Below are positions 1 to 11,245 of a DNA stretch of 64,000 nucleotides, in pieces. The first letter of the stretch is position 1; every line of letters begins with the position of its first letter. Source of the DNA: Selaginella moellendorffii (taxonomy: Eukaryota > Streptophyta > Lycopodiopsida > Selaginellales > Selaginellaceae); NCBI RefSeq assembly GCF_000143415.4, contig NW_003314286.1, positions 327,616 through 391,615 on the forward strand, given 5' to 3'. Under the pieces are notes generated by a model, which was not told where the DNA came from, ran no database searches, and saw only the letters and a program-made list of their open reading frames with translations. The position numbers were made by a program, and so were the translations under genes.

Positions 1-464
1 CTTATTTTCTCTTATTTATTTTTAGTTTATTATATTAATTAAGTGCAGGCTGGGTGATAGTGAATATACCTAGAATAACTTTGGATATTCTTACCATCTA
101 TTGGTTGATATGCAAAAATATTGTGCTTATCAATTATAAATAAATATAATAACAACTTAACCACGATAAGGCGTATTTTTGGGCTTAAGATGGAGTTTTT
201 ATGATACTCTAATACTCTAAAATATGAGAGAGTAGAGTTGGACTATTGATATTCACAACATAATTACTATAAGAAAGTTATTTAGTTAAAACTTGTTTCA
301 GTATATAATCGTTTTAAAAAATTAATTTTATTCTGGCATATGATTATTGAATAAAAATGTGACTTACATTTTTACACATAAACATGTTATTCCTAACAAA
401 TATTTAATAATTATAAATAGAATTACATTTTAATTAATACTAAATAGGAAAGCACTACTATTGC
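1..464. other. AT-rich intergenic DNA, nothing recognised
   Basis: No open frame of useful length, RNA gene or repeat end is visible here. The stretch is strongly AT-rich and ends at the target-site duplication of the LTR element that begins at 470. Confidence 0.6.
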
Positions 465-469
465 ATGCA
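465..469. repeat. 5' target-site duplication ATGCA of element 1
   Basis: ATGCA immediately precedes the TG of the 5' LTR and recurs at 7248-7252 right after the CA of the 3' LTR. Confidence 0.9.
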
Positions 470-1391
470 TGTCGCGAATGTAACTTCGGGTATCAAAAGA
501 TACTTGTCGGCTAGTCCTTACGGACACTCTCTCCTTACTGCCACGACGGTAGGAGGTCGGTACTACTGGTTCCCTTTATGGTCTTCGCCCAAGCTAGTTG
601 AGAAACTGGTCAACACATGTGCACTTAGACCAGAAGGGCACTAAGGAAGGAAATCCTAAGTTATCATTAAGTCAAGCATACTTGACACGGTGATAAGAAA
701 CTTATGATATTGACTTGCACTTGCTAGTGTTGGGAACCCTTGTGATATTGAGACTAGTCCCTCAATATTCGCTAGATGATAGCTTACCGTATCTGCCAAA
801 CACCCTCACTATCATGCCCTTTGTGTTGGTCTCATTTCAGTCCCAAATGCTATTTATGGAAAGTGTCTAGATTAGCTCATTTGGCATATTTATGGAATGT
901 AGAGATTGGCCTGAACACAATGGTGTTCGTCCCGTGTCTAAATTCGCAATCTAAGGACATTCCATATTTAGTAAGTTTCGAACTTGTCCTAGAGACTAAC
1001 TCCTGGTACTAAGGGAGGCTTGGGGTGAAAGCCCAAAGTGTGTGTCCCTCAAGGGGGGGGGGGCTGTGGGGGCTTCCAAATATATAGTAGGGATAGTGGT
1101 TGGAATGCATGTCCGACCATCTGAGACATTAGTTTGGCTTCTGTTGGGCTGTGTTGCTCCTTATTTTGCGTCCGGTTTGGGTCTAAGCCCAAGCTCCATG
1201 CTGCTCTAGTCGGTGGAGTACCCTCCTCCTCGCGTTAGGCCACCGATATGCCAAAATTGTGCCAGACTCCGTCTGACACCATTTTGTGTACAGGTGTTGG
1301 ATACGGGGAGCTGGTGCTCGTGGGATTGTACCGGACCCTCGTTCGTAGCGCAACAGGCTTAGAGTTTGGCTCCAAATTTAGGTGCACTACA
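470..1391 (+). repeat. 5' LTR of element 1
   Basis: This 922-bp direct repeat matches 6328-7247. It has TG...CA ends. It contains an 11-G run at 1053-1063 that has expanded to 19 G in the partner LTR. Much of its 5' two thirds is also shared with the LTRs of element 2 (26811 onwards), so the two elements are related. Confidence 0.93.
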
Positions 1392-1393
1392 TT

Positions 1394-1405
1394 TGGTATC
1401 AGAAG
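1394..1405 (+). other. Primer-binding site (initiator tRNA-Met)
   Basis: TGGTATCAGAAG lies two bases after the LTR end. TGGTATCAGA is complementary to the 3' end of plant initiator tRNA-Met. Confidence 0.85.
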
Positions 1406-1564
1406 AATTGTCTCAGCGATTCCTTTCCAACTTTTGTCGGATTTTCTGACTCAAGTTGCATACGCAGAGACTTTTCTAGTAGATCCAAAGCAACCTGTGT
1501 AGGATTAGTTGGATTGCACCATTCGGTAAGAATGTTGTATGTATGTTCAATTACTGATAGAGAC

Positions 1565-2451
1565 ATGTATGCAGCTAGCAGGATGGTGAAGAGGAACCGT
1601 GCTGATGACACTGAAACCTCTAGACAGGTGAATCGAGAGGAGGAAACTCCTGCTAGAGATGTTGCGGAAGAGGCTGAGGCCGAGTCAGAAGAGGAAGAGC
1701 CAAATGCTGCAGCACTACAGCGTACGACTCAAGAAGTTGAGATTGAGAATTTGCGAAGGGAGATTCGCAAATTGAAGAACGAGAACAAGAAGAGGAAGAA
1801 AGAGGCTGAGGCAGCTAAACCAGCTAAGCCTAAGCAACTGGACTCCTCTTCAAGTTCTGAGGATGATGAAGTTCTGCAACTGCCCCCAGTTGCACGAGTT
1901 TCAAAGTTCAAGCCTCCGAAACCACCCAACTTCAGAGGCATGCGGGACTATCAGGTTTTGAAAGACTGGGTCTACGATATGGAGAACTACTTCATAGCGG
2001 TAGACATAGATGATCGTACGAAAGTTGCGTGCATGCAATCCTTTCTCACCGATCATGCCAAAACTTGGTGGCGCCAAGTGTGTGTTGAAAAAGGGCAGAC
2101 TAGAAGTTGGACCAAGATGCGGTCTCGTATCCGTAAGGAGTACTTGCCGGATGATCTTGGTCTGAGACTTCACGCGGAGCTGCGGCAATTAAAGCAGCGA
2201 GGGGATCTCATGCATTACATTAATGCGTTTGCTCAGAAACGCATTATATGAGTGACAAAGATGCTCGGAGCTATTTTCAAGTTCACTTTCTCACAATGAG
2301 ATTTTGAAGTTTAAGCCAAAGACGTACCTGGAGTGTAAGGAGGCAGCACAGTAAGTTGCCTTTAGTCACTCACTCATGGAACAATATCAGCAACCGTATG
2401 CTGGTAACTCAGATAAGAATAAAAATTCTAGGAATAAACAAGGTGATCGGA
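1565..2451 (+). pseudogene. gag-like region of element 1 (broken)
   Basis: An open frame from about 1565 to 2251 encodes an acidic, Glu/Lys-rich N-terminal part with a short coiled coil, then a retrotransposon gag core (motifs FRGMRDYQVLKDW and AKTWWRQ, then RMRSRI-like text). Its frame stops at 2251. The following 200 bp, to the next open frame at 2460, contain several stops, although the text continues to look like gag in shifted frames. In an intact element this would run straight into the zinc knuckle downstream. The upstream in-frame extension to 1382 overlaps the LTR end and is not credible as protein. Confidence 0.75.
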
Positions 2452-2459
2452 AATAGAGG

Positions 2460-3185
2460 GTGGAAAGTAGGTTTCGCCCTGGAGGCTCACAAGCAATGGT
2501 TAACAAAGGTGGTGGTGGTTGGAGACCACTAGCAGCTTCTTCTGGTCCTAGGCCCTCTGTTCCTCCTCCTGGTGGGTATAAGCAGCAGCAACTTGCAAAA
2601 CTTGCTCCTAGTGGAACAGGTAGTGTGGGTCATTGCTTCCATTGTGGAGAGTCGGGACATAGGTCCTCGGAATGTCCCAACAAGCATAAGACAAGGTCTC
2701 GGGTTAATGTCATGAGGGAAGACGGTGGTGGTGAAGCTGAAGGGGTTGACGAGTTGGTCAATGCAGACTATAAGGAAGAAGAGGTGAGTAACTTTCGTTG
2801 CTTTCCTCAAGCTTTTCTTGCAGTCAATGCAAACACTGATCTGTTGATGTATCTGGTAGGCTTTGTCCGTGGACACCGAATCCGAGTGATGATTGACACG
2901 GGAGCTATACACAGCGTGATATCCGAAGACTTAGTTAAGTTGTTAGGATTGAATGAGCAAATGTCACCTATGCACTTCCGGTTTGCAGAAGGTGAGCAAG
3001 TAGCCAGAAAGTTTGTGAGTGATATTCCAATAAAGATATCCAAGTGGAAAGAAAGAGTGGACTTGGTAGTGTTGAAGATACCAGATTTTCAGATGGTGTT
3101 TGGTATATCACTTCAACAAGTATATAAAAGGGATTTATGGTGCTGGACAAAGTCATATCACGTTGAAGTCAGAAGGACGTCCTGA
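2460..3185 (+). pseudogene. gag zinc knuckle and aspartic protease of element 1
   Basis: The open frame begins with a basic Gly-rich stretch. A CCHC knuckle (CFHCGESGHRSSEC) follows at about residues 59-72. The retroviral-type protease follows, with the catalytic DTGA at about residues 146-149. The frame is lost near 3100, where the protease C-terminus runs into another frame that carries the reverse transcriptase. It is a remnant of the gag-pol polyprotein rather than a separate gene. Confidence 0.85.
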
Positions 3186-3189
3186 TGTG

Positions 3190-4740
3190 TCCTTCCAGTT
3201 GCAAAAGCGTTCCTCAAAAGATTGGGATGCAAAGTTCTTAACTGCGAGGGCCACTCAAAAAGCAGCTAAGAGGGGATGTCGGACCTTTTGGGTTCAAGTG
3301 ATGGAAGCTAAGGGTGCTGGTGACTTAGTTCGAATTGGTGATGGGGTTGATCCTGTACCACAGAAGATATTGGAGTTGTTGGTGCAGAATCAGGATATCT
3401 TTCCGAAGGATTTGCCACCAGGGCTACCTCCTAGCCGTGAGGTTGATCATCGGATTGAGGTTATTCCGGGTTTTAAACCACCTACGAAAGCTCCATATTG
3501 GTTGAACATCAAGGAGATGGCTGAACTCAAGAAACAACTCACGGAGCTTCTTGACAAAGGTCATATCCGACCCAGCAAGTCACCTTATGGAGCGCTGGTC
3601 CTTTTTGTTATGAAAAAGGATGGAACCATGAGGATGTGTATTGACTATCAGGCACTCAACAAGATCACGGTTAAAAACAGTTATCCTTTGCCTCGCATTG
3701 ATGACTTGTTTGACCAACTCTTAAAGGCTAAGTATTTTACGTGAATTGATTTGCAGTCCGGGTATCATCAGATACGAGTGGCAAATCAGGATGTGGAGAA
3801 GACAGCCTTTAAGACTCAGTACAGATCTTATGAGTTTCCTTGTCATGCCATTCAGGTTATGCAATGCTCCAGCAACGTTCAGCACTATGATGGATAGAAT
3901 ATTTGGAGATTATTTGGACACATTTGTTGTCCTATGTATCGACGATGTTCTAGTCTTCAGCGAAACGTTGGAGGATCATTTGAAACACTTGGAGCTGGTG
4001 TTTCAGAAGTTGCGCAAACACAAATTGTATGCTAAGGAAAGTAAATGCACTTTTGGTTAATTGCGCGTAAACTTTTTCGGACATATAGTTGGTGGTGGTG
4101 TGATTGAAGTCGATCCAAAGAAGGTGGAAGCAGTGAAGTCCTGGGAAGTCCCGACCATTGTATCAGATGTTCGCTCCTTTCTCGGTTTGGCGGGATACTA
4201 TTACAAGTTTGTCCGCAATTTTGCAAGAATTGCTCTTCTTTTGACTGAGTTGACATAGAGTAGTATTCCGTTTCATTGGACACCAGCTTGTCAGTGTGTT
4301 TTTGTACGGTTGAAGGAGATCTTGACTACAGTTCCTGTTCTTAGGATCCCAGATCTTGATAAACCCTTTGAAGTGCATTGTGATGCGTCTGGCTATGTTA
4401 TTGGTGCCGTGTTGCAGCAAGATTGTGACAAAGTGGTTAGTGTTACGCTAAGGCGACATGGTTGTCCCATTGCGTTCTATTCCAAGAAATTGGATGGAAC
4501 TCAACGAAGATGGCTAACGCATGAGAAAGAGATGTTTTCTATAGTGTCGGCCTTGGAACACTAGAGACACTACTTGGGTGGACATACCAAGGTTTATACA
4601 GATAATAACACACTAAGCTACTTTGCTACACAGCCTAAGCTTATGCCGAAGCAGGCTCGTTGGCAAGAGAAGCTTGCTAGATATGATATTGAAATCATAT
4701 ATAAACCTGGTAAAGACAATATTGTCCCGGATGCATTGAG
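3190..4740 (+). pseudogene. Reverse transcriptase and RNase H of element 1 (broken)
   Basis: The RT reads through [10 protein letters not shown]-like, [16 protein letters not shown] and [22 protein letters not shown] motifs. It meets a TGA at 3742 in the position usually held by Lys of a KIDL motif, and there is a frame change near 3838. The polymerase box reads CIDD (about 3940) in place of the usual YxDD. Further in-frame stops lie at about 4058, 4256, 4562 and 4745. RNase H is recognisable from 4310 (FEVHCDASGYVIGAVL). Known polyprotein order and these breaks mark an inactive pol. Confidence 0.88.
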
Positions 4741-4822
4741 TCATTAGGCTCAGTTCTGGGCGATATCGGCAATCAGTTCAGACTGGTTAGAAGACGTTCG
4801 GGCTTCGTATGGAAGTGATCTA

Positions 4823-5719
4823 TTGGTGAAGGCAATCTTATGCCGTGCGGGGTTGTTGAAGCAGAGCCCTAGTAGCAAAGCAGCAAAAGTTGCTAGTCGC
4901 ACTAATGCGAAGCTTCACTTCTCAGTTTGGGATGGGCTTATATTCTATAAGCAAGAAAGATTGTATCTTCCCTCTAAGGATCTGCAACAGTTGTTTCTGC
5001 GGGAACATCATGATGTTCCAGCAGCGGGCCATGGTGGAAAGCGAAAGACTCTGGCTTCATTGAAAAAGGGATTTTTTTGGTCTGGTATGGAAGGTGATGT
5101 AGCGGATTATGTCCGTTCCTGCCCTATATGCCAGCAATGTAAGCGTAAAACTGAGAAGCAGGCTGGAAAGTTGCAGTGCATTTTAGTACCAGCCTGGTCA
5201 TTTCAGAGTGTGACACTTGATTTCGTCATTTGCTTGCCGAAGTCTAAGAGTTATGATACTTTGATGGTGGTTGTGGATCGATTGTCAAAGATTGCACACT
5301 TCATTCCAACTGTGGGAACAGTGAATGCGAAACAAGTAGCAAAGCTCTTTTTCCATAAAGTAGTGCGGGTTCGTGGTCTTCCCGAAGAGATGATCTCAGA
5401 TAGGGATTCAAGATTTACGGGGAAGTTTTGGGGCACTCTGTTCCAGTTGTTTGGTACCAAGTTAAGTTTACTGGCCCCATATCATGAAGATCTTGGCCGC
5501 TCTAGGGATGTTCGTCCAGCTCCAGATGTTATTGATGGTGAACCGGAGTATGAAGTTGAGGCTATCCTTTTGTCTCGTAAGGCATGTGGTGGTCGTGCGA
5601 AGGAATATCTAGCTAAGTGGAAAGGTTACCCGACTTGTGAATCAACTTGGGAACCTCTTAGTAATCTTACACATGCCCATAAGCTTGTCACGGAGTATGA
5701 GAATAGTAATAAAAAATAG
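4823..5719 (+). pseudogene. Integrase (internally deleted) fused to chromodomain, element 1
   Basis: This open frame of 298 codons starts with the integrase HHCC zinc domain (HHDVPAAGH then CPICQQC). The catalytic core follows, with the first Asp in TLDFVI and the second in ISDRDSRF. The frame then jumps directly to a chromodomain at about residues 240-298 (YLAKWKGYPTCESTWEP). The segment carrying the third catalytic acidic residue and the integrase C-terminal domain is absent although the frame stays open. I infer an in-frame internal deletion near 5470-5500. The chromodomain places the element among chromoviruses. Confidence 0.88.
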
Positions 5720-6310
5720 CTTTTGTAAATCTTGTAATAAATCTTGCAATTTAATAAAATAATATATTTTTATAAATCAAAGTGTCGTTTCTATCGTTCG
5801 TTCGTACTTGGGTTAGTTTTGGCAGGCTGACTTTGGCACTTCGGTGCATGGGTTCAATCCATAACCATGGGGATAACTATTATAGACTAATCACAAGTCC
5901 CCGCCTCTCTCTCGTTGACTCATTTTCAAAAAGGGGCGTGGTTGTGTAAACAACTTAATCTGCCAGTTTATAGTAGTTGTCTAAATCTTCCCAATAGGGT
6001 TGATTTCTTGCTCAGGGGAAGTTGGGCCTTTGGCCTTCTCCCTATGTCCCTGCGGGCAGGGATGTATCATTCCTTTGTAAGCCGAGTGGTACCCGGAGCA
6101 GCAAGGGTGGCTAACTTTGTTAGTCATTTCCTTGTTGGTGACGGCCGGAGGGTGTTTGAGTCTTAACATCTTTGGACGTAAAGGAGAGGTCGTTCCATAA
6201 CTCCTTTAAGTCGGTGTGTTTCCCACATAGTGTGCTTTCCGTTAACTTTCGGAGTTATTTCCTTGACGGTTTGCTAGACTCGGGTATACATCGACAAGGA
6301 CATCAATCTT
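5720..6310 (+). other. 3' non-coding internal region of element 1
   Basis: This is untranslated sequence between the chromodomain stop and the polypurine tract. Its second half is clearly similar to 32430-32950, just before the 3' LTR of element 2, including a CCGCCTCTCT-type block and a GCAGCAAGGGTGGCTAAC block. That shows the two elements share their 3' ends. Confidence 0.7.
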
Positions 6311-6327
6311 CCCTAAGGGGGGGAGAG
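6311..6327 (+). other. Polypurine tract of element 1
   Basis: CCCTAAGGGGGGGAGAG immediately precedes the TG of the 3' LTR and serves as the plus-strand priming site. An almost identical tract precedes the 3' LTR of element 2. Confidence 0.85.
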
Positions 6328-7247
6328 TGTCGCGAATGTGACTTTGGGTATCGAAAGATACTTGTCGGCTAGTCCTTACGGACACTCTCTCTTTATTGCC
6401 ACGACAGCAGCAGGTCGGTACTGCTGGTTCCCTTTATGGTCTTTGCCCAAGTTAGTTGAGAAACTGGTCAGCACATGTGCACTTAGACCGGAAGGGCACT
6501 AAGGAAGGAAATCCTAAGTTGTCATTAAGTCAAGCATACTTGACACAGTGATGAGAAATTCATGATGTTGACTTGCACTTGCTAGTGTTGGGAACCCTTG
6601 CGATATTGAGACTAGTCCCTCAATATTCGCTAGATGATAGCTTACCGTGTTTGCCAAACACCCTTGCTATCACGCCCTTTGTGTTGGTCTCATTTCGGTC
6701 TCAAATGCTATTTATGGAAAGTGTCTAGATTAGCTCATTTGGCATATCTACGGAATGTAGAGATCAGCCTGAACACAATGGTGTTCGTCCCGTGTCTAAA
6801 TTCGCAATCTAAGGATATTCCATATTTAGTAAGTTTCGAACTTTTCCCAGAGACTAACTCCTGGTACTAAGGGAGGTTTGGGGCAAAAGCCCAAAGCATG
6901 TGTCCCTCACGGGGGGGGGGGGGGGGGGGCTGCAAATGTATAGTAGAGATAGTGGTTAGAATGCATGTCCGACCACTTGAGACATTAGTTTGGCTTCTGC
7001 TGGGCTGTATCGCTCTTTGTTCTGCGTCCGGCTTGGGTCTAAGCCCAAGCTCCACGCTACTCTAGTCGGTGGAGTACCCTCCTCCTCGCGTTAGGCCATT
7101 GGTATGCCAAAATTGTGCCAGACTCCGTCTAACACCATTTTGCATGTAGGTGCTGGATACGGGGAGCTGATGCTTGTGGGATTGTACCGGACCCTCGTTT
7201 GTAGCACAATGGGCTTGGAGTTCGGCACTAAATTCAAGTGCGCTACA
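6328..7247 (+). repeat. 3' LTR of element 1
   Basis: Direct repeat of 470-1391 with scattered substitutions. The poly-G run is 19 long here (6911-6929). Confidence 0.93.
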
Positions 7248-7252
7248 ATGCA
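7248..7252. repeat. 3' target-site duplication ATGCA of element 1
   Basis: It directly follows the CTACA end of the 3' LTR and matches 465-469. Confidence 0.9.
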
Positions 7253-8493
7253 ATACACAAAAAAAACTTTATGCATGTTGTATGCAGCAATAATAATAGT
7301 GTCATTCTTATTTAGTATTTTTGAATAATCCAATTGATCAATAATTATAAATATATATATAATCTATAAATAAATATTAATCTTATTTCAAGATGGTAGA
7401 ATATTCTAGAATATTTACCTTACAGGTTTTGCTTAAACAAACCAAAACTTATCTAATTACCCTTTTGTATTATGAGTGCATGGAATACATAAATATGCAT
7501 ATTTAATTAACCCAAAAACCCTAGATCATATATAGAGCAAATGGTCTAATGTAAGACATTTCAATTGGGGTTGAATTCTAAGCCCATGAAATGAAAGTTT
7601 GGTACACACTTAAATCCTCTATAAGCACCCAACTCCCTATATTTAGCTCCTATATGAAAAATGGTGTTAAATAAAGTGTGACATAATTTTAATATACTAG
7701 TGATCTAATGTGAGGAGATGGGTATCCCATTGATTAACACAACATAGATTTAAATCCAAGCCAGATATAAAATAAAGAGTGACACATCTTAATAAAAGCT
7801 AAACTAATGTCTTAAATGGTTAATTATGCTTTTAACTACTATCCTTACTATACATTTAGAACTCTATATCCTACATGGAATATAAAAATGTGCAAATTTG
7901 ATTAACCCAAAAATCTTCATCTATAATGAAGACAATTCAATAGCTACCAAAACTATACTATGCTAATAATAGTAAATGGCATCATATCCATACACTTCGA
8001 CCTCACATAACAAATATACTCTTATTTATTATTAAGTAACATAAAATATATATTGTAATATATCAATTAAGTTATATAATTAAAAAGTATATTAAATTTA
8101 TATAGCCTAAGTAAAGAATAGGTATACATTTGGCTTAATTATAAAAACAAATAATATGTGGATGCATATATTTCATTTATAGATCAACATATCTACCAAT
8201 GCTATTTATACTATGTTTCTTTAACAATTACATTTTTTATTCAAAATATAGAGATCTATAATGTAAATATATTATATTAGTTTTTTTTTTATATTAGTAC
8301 ATCTGGAGGAGTAAATTAATAATGACAATAAGTAATAAAAATAAAACTATGTTATAAATATATATTAATATTAGTATATTACTAAATAATATTTATAGTT
8401 ACTTAAAAAAGTCGAAAAATGTTTTAAGACTTTCAAGGAATTTAGGAAAAGTAGTTTTATGAAAATTTCTTATACTACTTTGTATTTTATATT
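7253..8493. other. AT-rich intergenic DNA
   Basis: I see no gene or repeat ends. The composition is very AT-rich with many TATATA-like stretches, so no particular promoter can be picked for the gene that starts at 8494. Confidence 0.5.
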
Positions 8494-9452
8494 ATGTGGA
8501 ATTTAGTACTAACAATACTAACATATTTAATATTTGCTTGTCAATCTCAACAAATCAATATAGCAGTCATGCCACTTCATTTTTCAGATGCACATATAGA
8601 TTTAATTATAAGATCAATGAGGTATTTACCTACTATGGCAGGTATTCATAACACAAGTAGATATGAACTTGGAATTTCTTGGGGATATCCTACCACTGTT
8701 TCTCTTACTTATATGAGATTTAAAACATTTAAACAAAGTGATAGAGAATCTCCACAATGTAGTGTAGAATCTTTAGAAAATGAAAGAATATTTGTTTCAG
8801 GTAGACTTCTATTAGAAGCATATAAAAGAATGGTTGACCTGGTTGAATTTGCAGCACAATCTAGAGCTTATGGACATGTTCAAGTTGTTATGCCATATTT
8901 TCTTGTAGATTATTTCACAATTTCAAGACCAACAAGAAATCCTAATCAACCACCACGACCAAAACTACCACCTATACTTCTCTTAAATAAATTATTTTTA
9001 CAAAATTTAGAATTAAAAACAAATGAAACTAGTAATATTATTGATTTTGATGTGGTTAATTGCTGGCCATATATTTATATAGTAGAAGCTGGAAATTTAA
9101 AGATGATAGGATCTTATATAACCTCAAGAAACAGTATTGTTTCAGCTAATTATAAGTATAGACTCACATTATATGAAAATTGCAATCTTGTGCTTCACAA
9201 TATCAAGAAAGATTTTAATTATTGGTCAACAAAAACTGAAAATAAAGACAAAAATTGTTATTTACAAGTGCTAATCAATGGTAAGTTGGGATATGGGGTG
9301 ATAATGGTCTAGTTTGGTTGATAGAATTGGATTGTAATAAAATAAATTGCATTATGGTTGGTCTTGTTTTATATGTGACTAATTCAGGTATACTTATATT
9401 AAAAGATACAACTACTGGAAAAATATTTTCAATCTCAAATCAAAATTCATAA
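8494..9452 (+). CDS. Secreted protein with degenerate bulb-type lectin C-terminus, frameshifted
   Basis: The open frame 8494-9312 encodes 272 residues. Residues 1-18 look like a signal peptide (MWNLVLTILTYLIFACQS). Residues about 20-145 form a conserved-looking but unrecognised domain (SLENERIFVSGR, YGHVQVVMPYFLVDYF). From about residue 220 the pattern YRLTLYENCNLVLH resembles the repeat of bulb-type (GNA-like) lectins, with the sugar-binding consensus degraded. The frame ends at 9312, but the lectin-like text resumes in another frame (GLVW near 9305, then LVLYVTNSGILIL) to a TAA at 9450-9452. One missing base near 9290 would explain this. It is AT-rich, single-exon and unlike the GC-richer, intron-rich genes nearby. 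It may be a recent pseudogene or carry an assembly error. Sugar binding is inferred only from the repeat. Confidence 0.6.
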
Positions 9453-10088
9453 TTTAAAATATTTGAAATCTATTATCATAAAGGAGAGAATTTTAAAATT
9501 ATTTCACTCCATAAAAGGCTATAGAGGGTCGTAACTTTGTTCACCATTTGGGATCTTAATCTTGGGAAAGAGCTTGAAAATATTAGCCAACTTATAATAT
9601 ATTTTTCTAGGAGCATGATTGAGGTGAGGTAGTAACAACATGAGAAGCAGAGGAAATAGAGCTCCTCCCTGGTGTATTTTTCTCCCTTTTTCTTTACATC
9701 TGATCCCTTTAAACAATTTTTCTTCTTGCAAACAACACACACAACACCACTGACTCAACACATTAACACACTAACACTCCGAAAAACATAAGAATCGATC
9801 CAAGTGTAGCTTACCAAACTAAAGTACAGCATTGTAAGTTTGTGACAACAAAGCAGATGAAGCTTGCTCAAGGAAGCATTTACTTTATGGTACTGATTAG
9901 TAAAGGTTTACGCAAGTTATTGTAAACCATTATCCTAGAATATACTTGAATTTTTCTAAATGACTCATCTTTACATACTCTCCTTTCTTTACTCCGTCCT
10001 GGCTTCTTCAAACAAATCCAGCAGCTTCAAAGTCTGGAAGAACCAAGTTCCAAAGTTCGATTTGTTTTTTTCACTCCAAGGCTAGATT
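9453..10088. other. Intergenic DNA, nothing recognised
   Basis: Short frames on the minus strand (9476-9761) are low-complexity Cys/Lys/Phe-rich text in AT-rich DNA and I do not credit them. The 3' half is the downstream flank of the DCD gene. Confidence 0.5.
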
Positions 10089-11245
10089 TTAGTCTACCTC
10101 TGGCACCGAGAGCTGCAAGCGAAACTTTGGGCCGTCGTAGTGATGGAGTATGGGCCGAAACGCATCCTCCTCCAGAGCTTTACAGGCCTTTCGCACTCTC
10201 GTTCTTACCTGTATGGGATCACGATGGGTTTTCCTTTGTAGCTCTTGCAGCTCAAGAACAAGAAAAAGCTTTCTATTCTCCTAGAAAACGAGAGACAAAC
10301 CTGAGCTGGGAATCTCGACTCTCCGCGGCACTTCTTGTCCTCCCACGCAGTTGCATCGATGTTGGAGCCTCCAAAACTTGTTGCCTGGATTGGATTGATA
10401 GATTCTTTAGAGTTCCAAAGAGGACAACGGCAAAGAAGAACTTAAGTGTAATACGTACCTCGTAAATCCCATGAAGCTGATGCGTGGAGTAATTGTATAG
10501 AAACAATGGCAGCCCCGGCTGGATTGCTCTCACCGAGTCACGGTATCTTTGGGGAAGGCCTGCGAAGTTCTAGGTGAGAAACGAGATAAAGGAAAGAAAA
10601 AAATAAAAAACAAGAGAAGAAAAAAGAACTTACGAGCGTTTTATGGCCGAGAGCAAGAGAAAAAATGGAGATGGTGGAGTTTTGTTTCAACGGGATGTAA
10701 GGTTTACCGAAGAGTTGGCGCTTGAGATCTTCTTGCATGGTATCGTTGTTGCACACGAAGATATACCCACCGAGGACCTCGCTCCGGGGAAGCGTCTCGG
10801 ATGGAGGAAGTGTCTTGAAGCGTTTGTCCTGACTGTTTTGCGAGCCTTGCTGCTGCTGCTGCTGTTGCTGGATCGAGGCAGCCTCCCCGGTCTTGGCCGA
10901 CTCCACCGCGCTGCTGCTCATTTGCTTGTGGTGATCTTCGTGGCTGCCGCTCGCGTTCTTGGATCTTGCCGATCGCTTGGAACTGGAAGTGGAACCAGAG
11001 CTCCTGGTGGCTGCTGCATTGTCCGAAGCGCCGCTAGCGCTGGTGGGCTGTGGCTGCTGCGACTGATTTGGATGGCTTGGAGGATGGTTTTGCTGGATCG
11101 GAGGATTCGGAGGATGGCGATGGTGGTGGTGGTGATTTTGCTGCTGCGTCACAAATTGCTGGAAGTTCCACTTGCCCTCCTCGTCCATGCACCAGATCGG
11201 GCTCCCCCAAATCGCCAGCGTTGCTATGTGATAAACGCTCAACAT
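10089..11245 (-). CDS. DCD (development and cell death) domain protein
   Basis: There are four exons: 11245-10708, 10559-10459, 10384-10301 and 10208-10089. All introns are GT-AG with phases that join cleanly, giving 280 residues. The first 150 residues are low complexity: His/Gln/Pro-rich, then Ser-rich with a poly-Gln run. The DCD domain fills the C-terminal half. It starts at GGYIFVCNN, passes through LFGLPQRYRDSVRAI and GLPLFLYNYSTHQLHGI, then AWEDKKCRGESRFPAQV, and ends near KFRLQLSVPE. DCD proteins are plant-specific and some (the N-rich protein type) respond to stress and cell-death signals. No molecular activity can be read here. The gene is head-to-head with the gene at 11639, sharing about 390 bp. 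A Met at about residue 20 (MDEEGKWNF) could be an alternative start. Confidence 0.92.

Larger units (their letters stand above)
470..7247 (+). mobile_element. Ty3/gypsy chromovirus (element 1), complete ends, decayed coding
   Basis: Two direct LTRs (470-1391 and 6328-7247) each begin TGTCGCGAATG and end CTACA. They are flanked by a 5-bp target duplication ATGCA (465-469 and 7248-7252). An initiator-Met primer site follows the 5' LTR and a purine tract precedes the 3' LTR. Inside, in order, are gag, a CCHC knuckle, protease, reverse transcriptase, RNase H, integrase and a terminal chromodomain, which is the chromovirus order. The coding region has several in-frame stops and frame changes and a deletion inside integrase, so the copy is not autonomous. 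The two LTRs differ at many positions by eye, which implies an old insertion. A Tcn1-like lineage, known from mosses and lycophytes, is my inference. Confidence 0.95.

Noticed and set aside
9476-9761. Cys-rich minus-strand frames that resemble a small secreted peptide
   Set aside because: Two overlapping frames in AT-rich DNA with no signal peptide order or homology cue.
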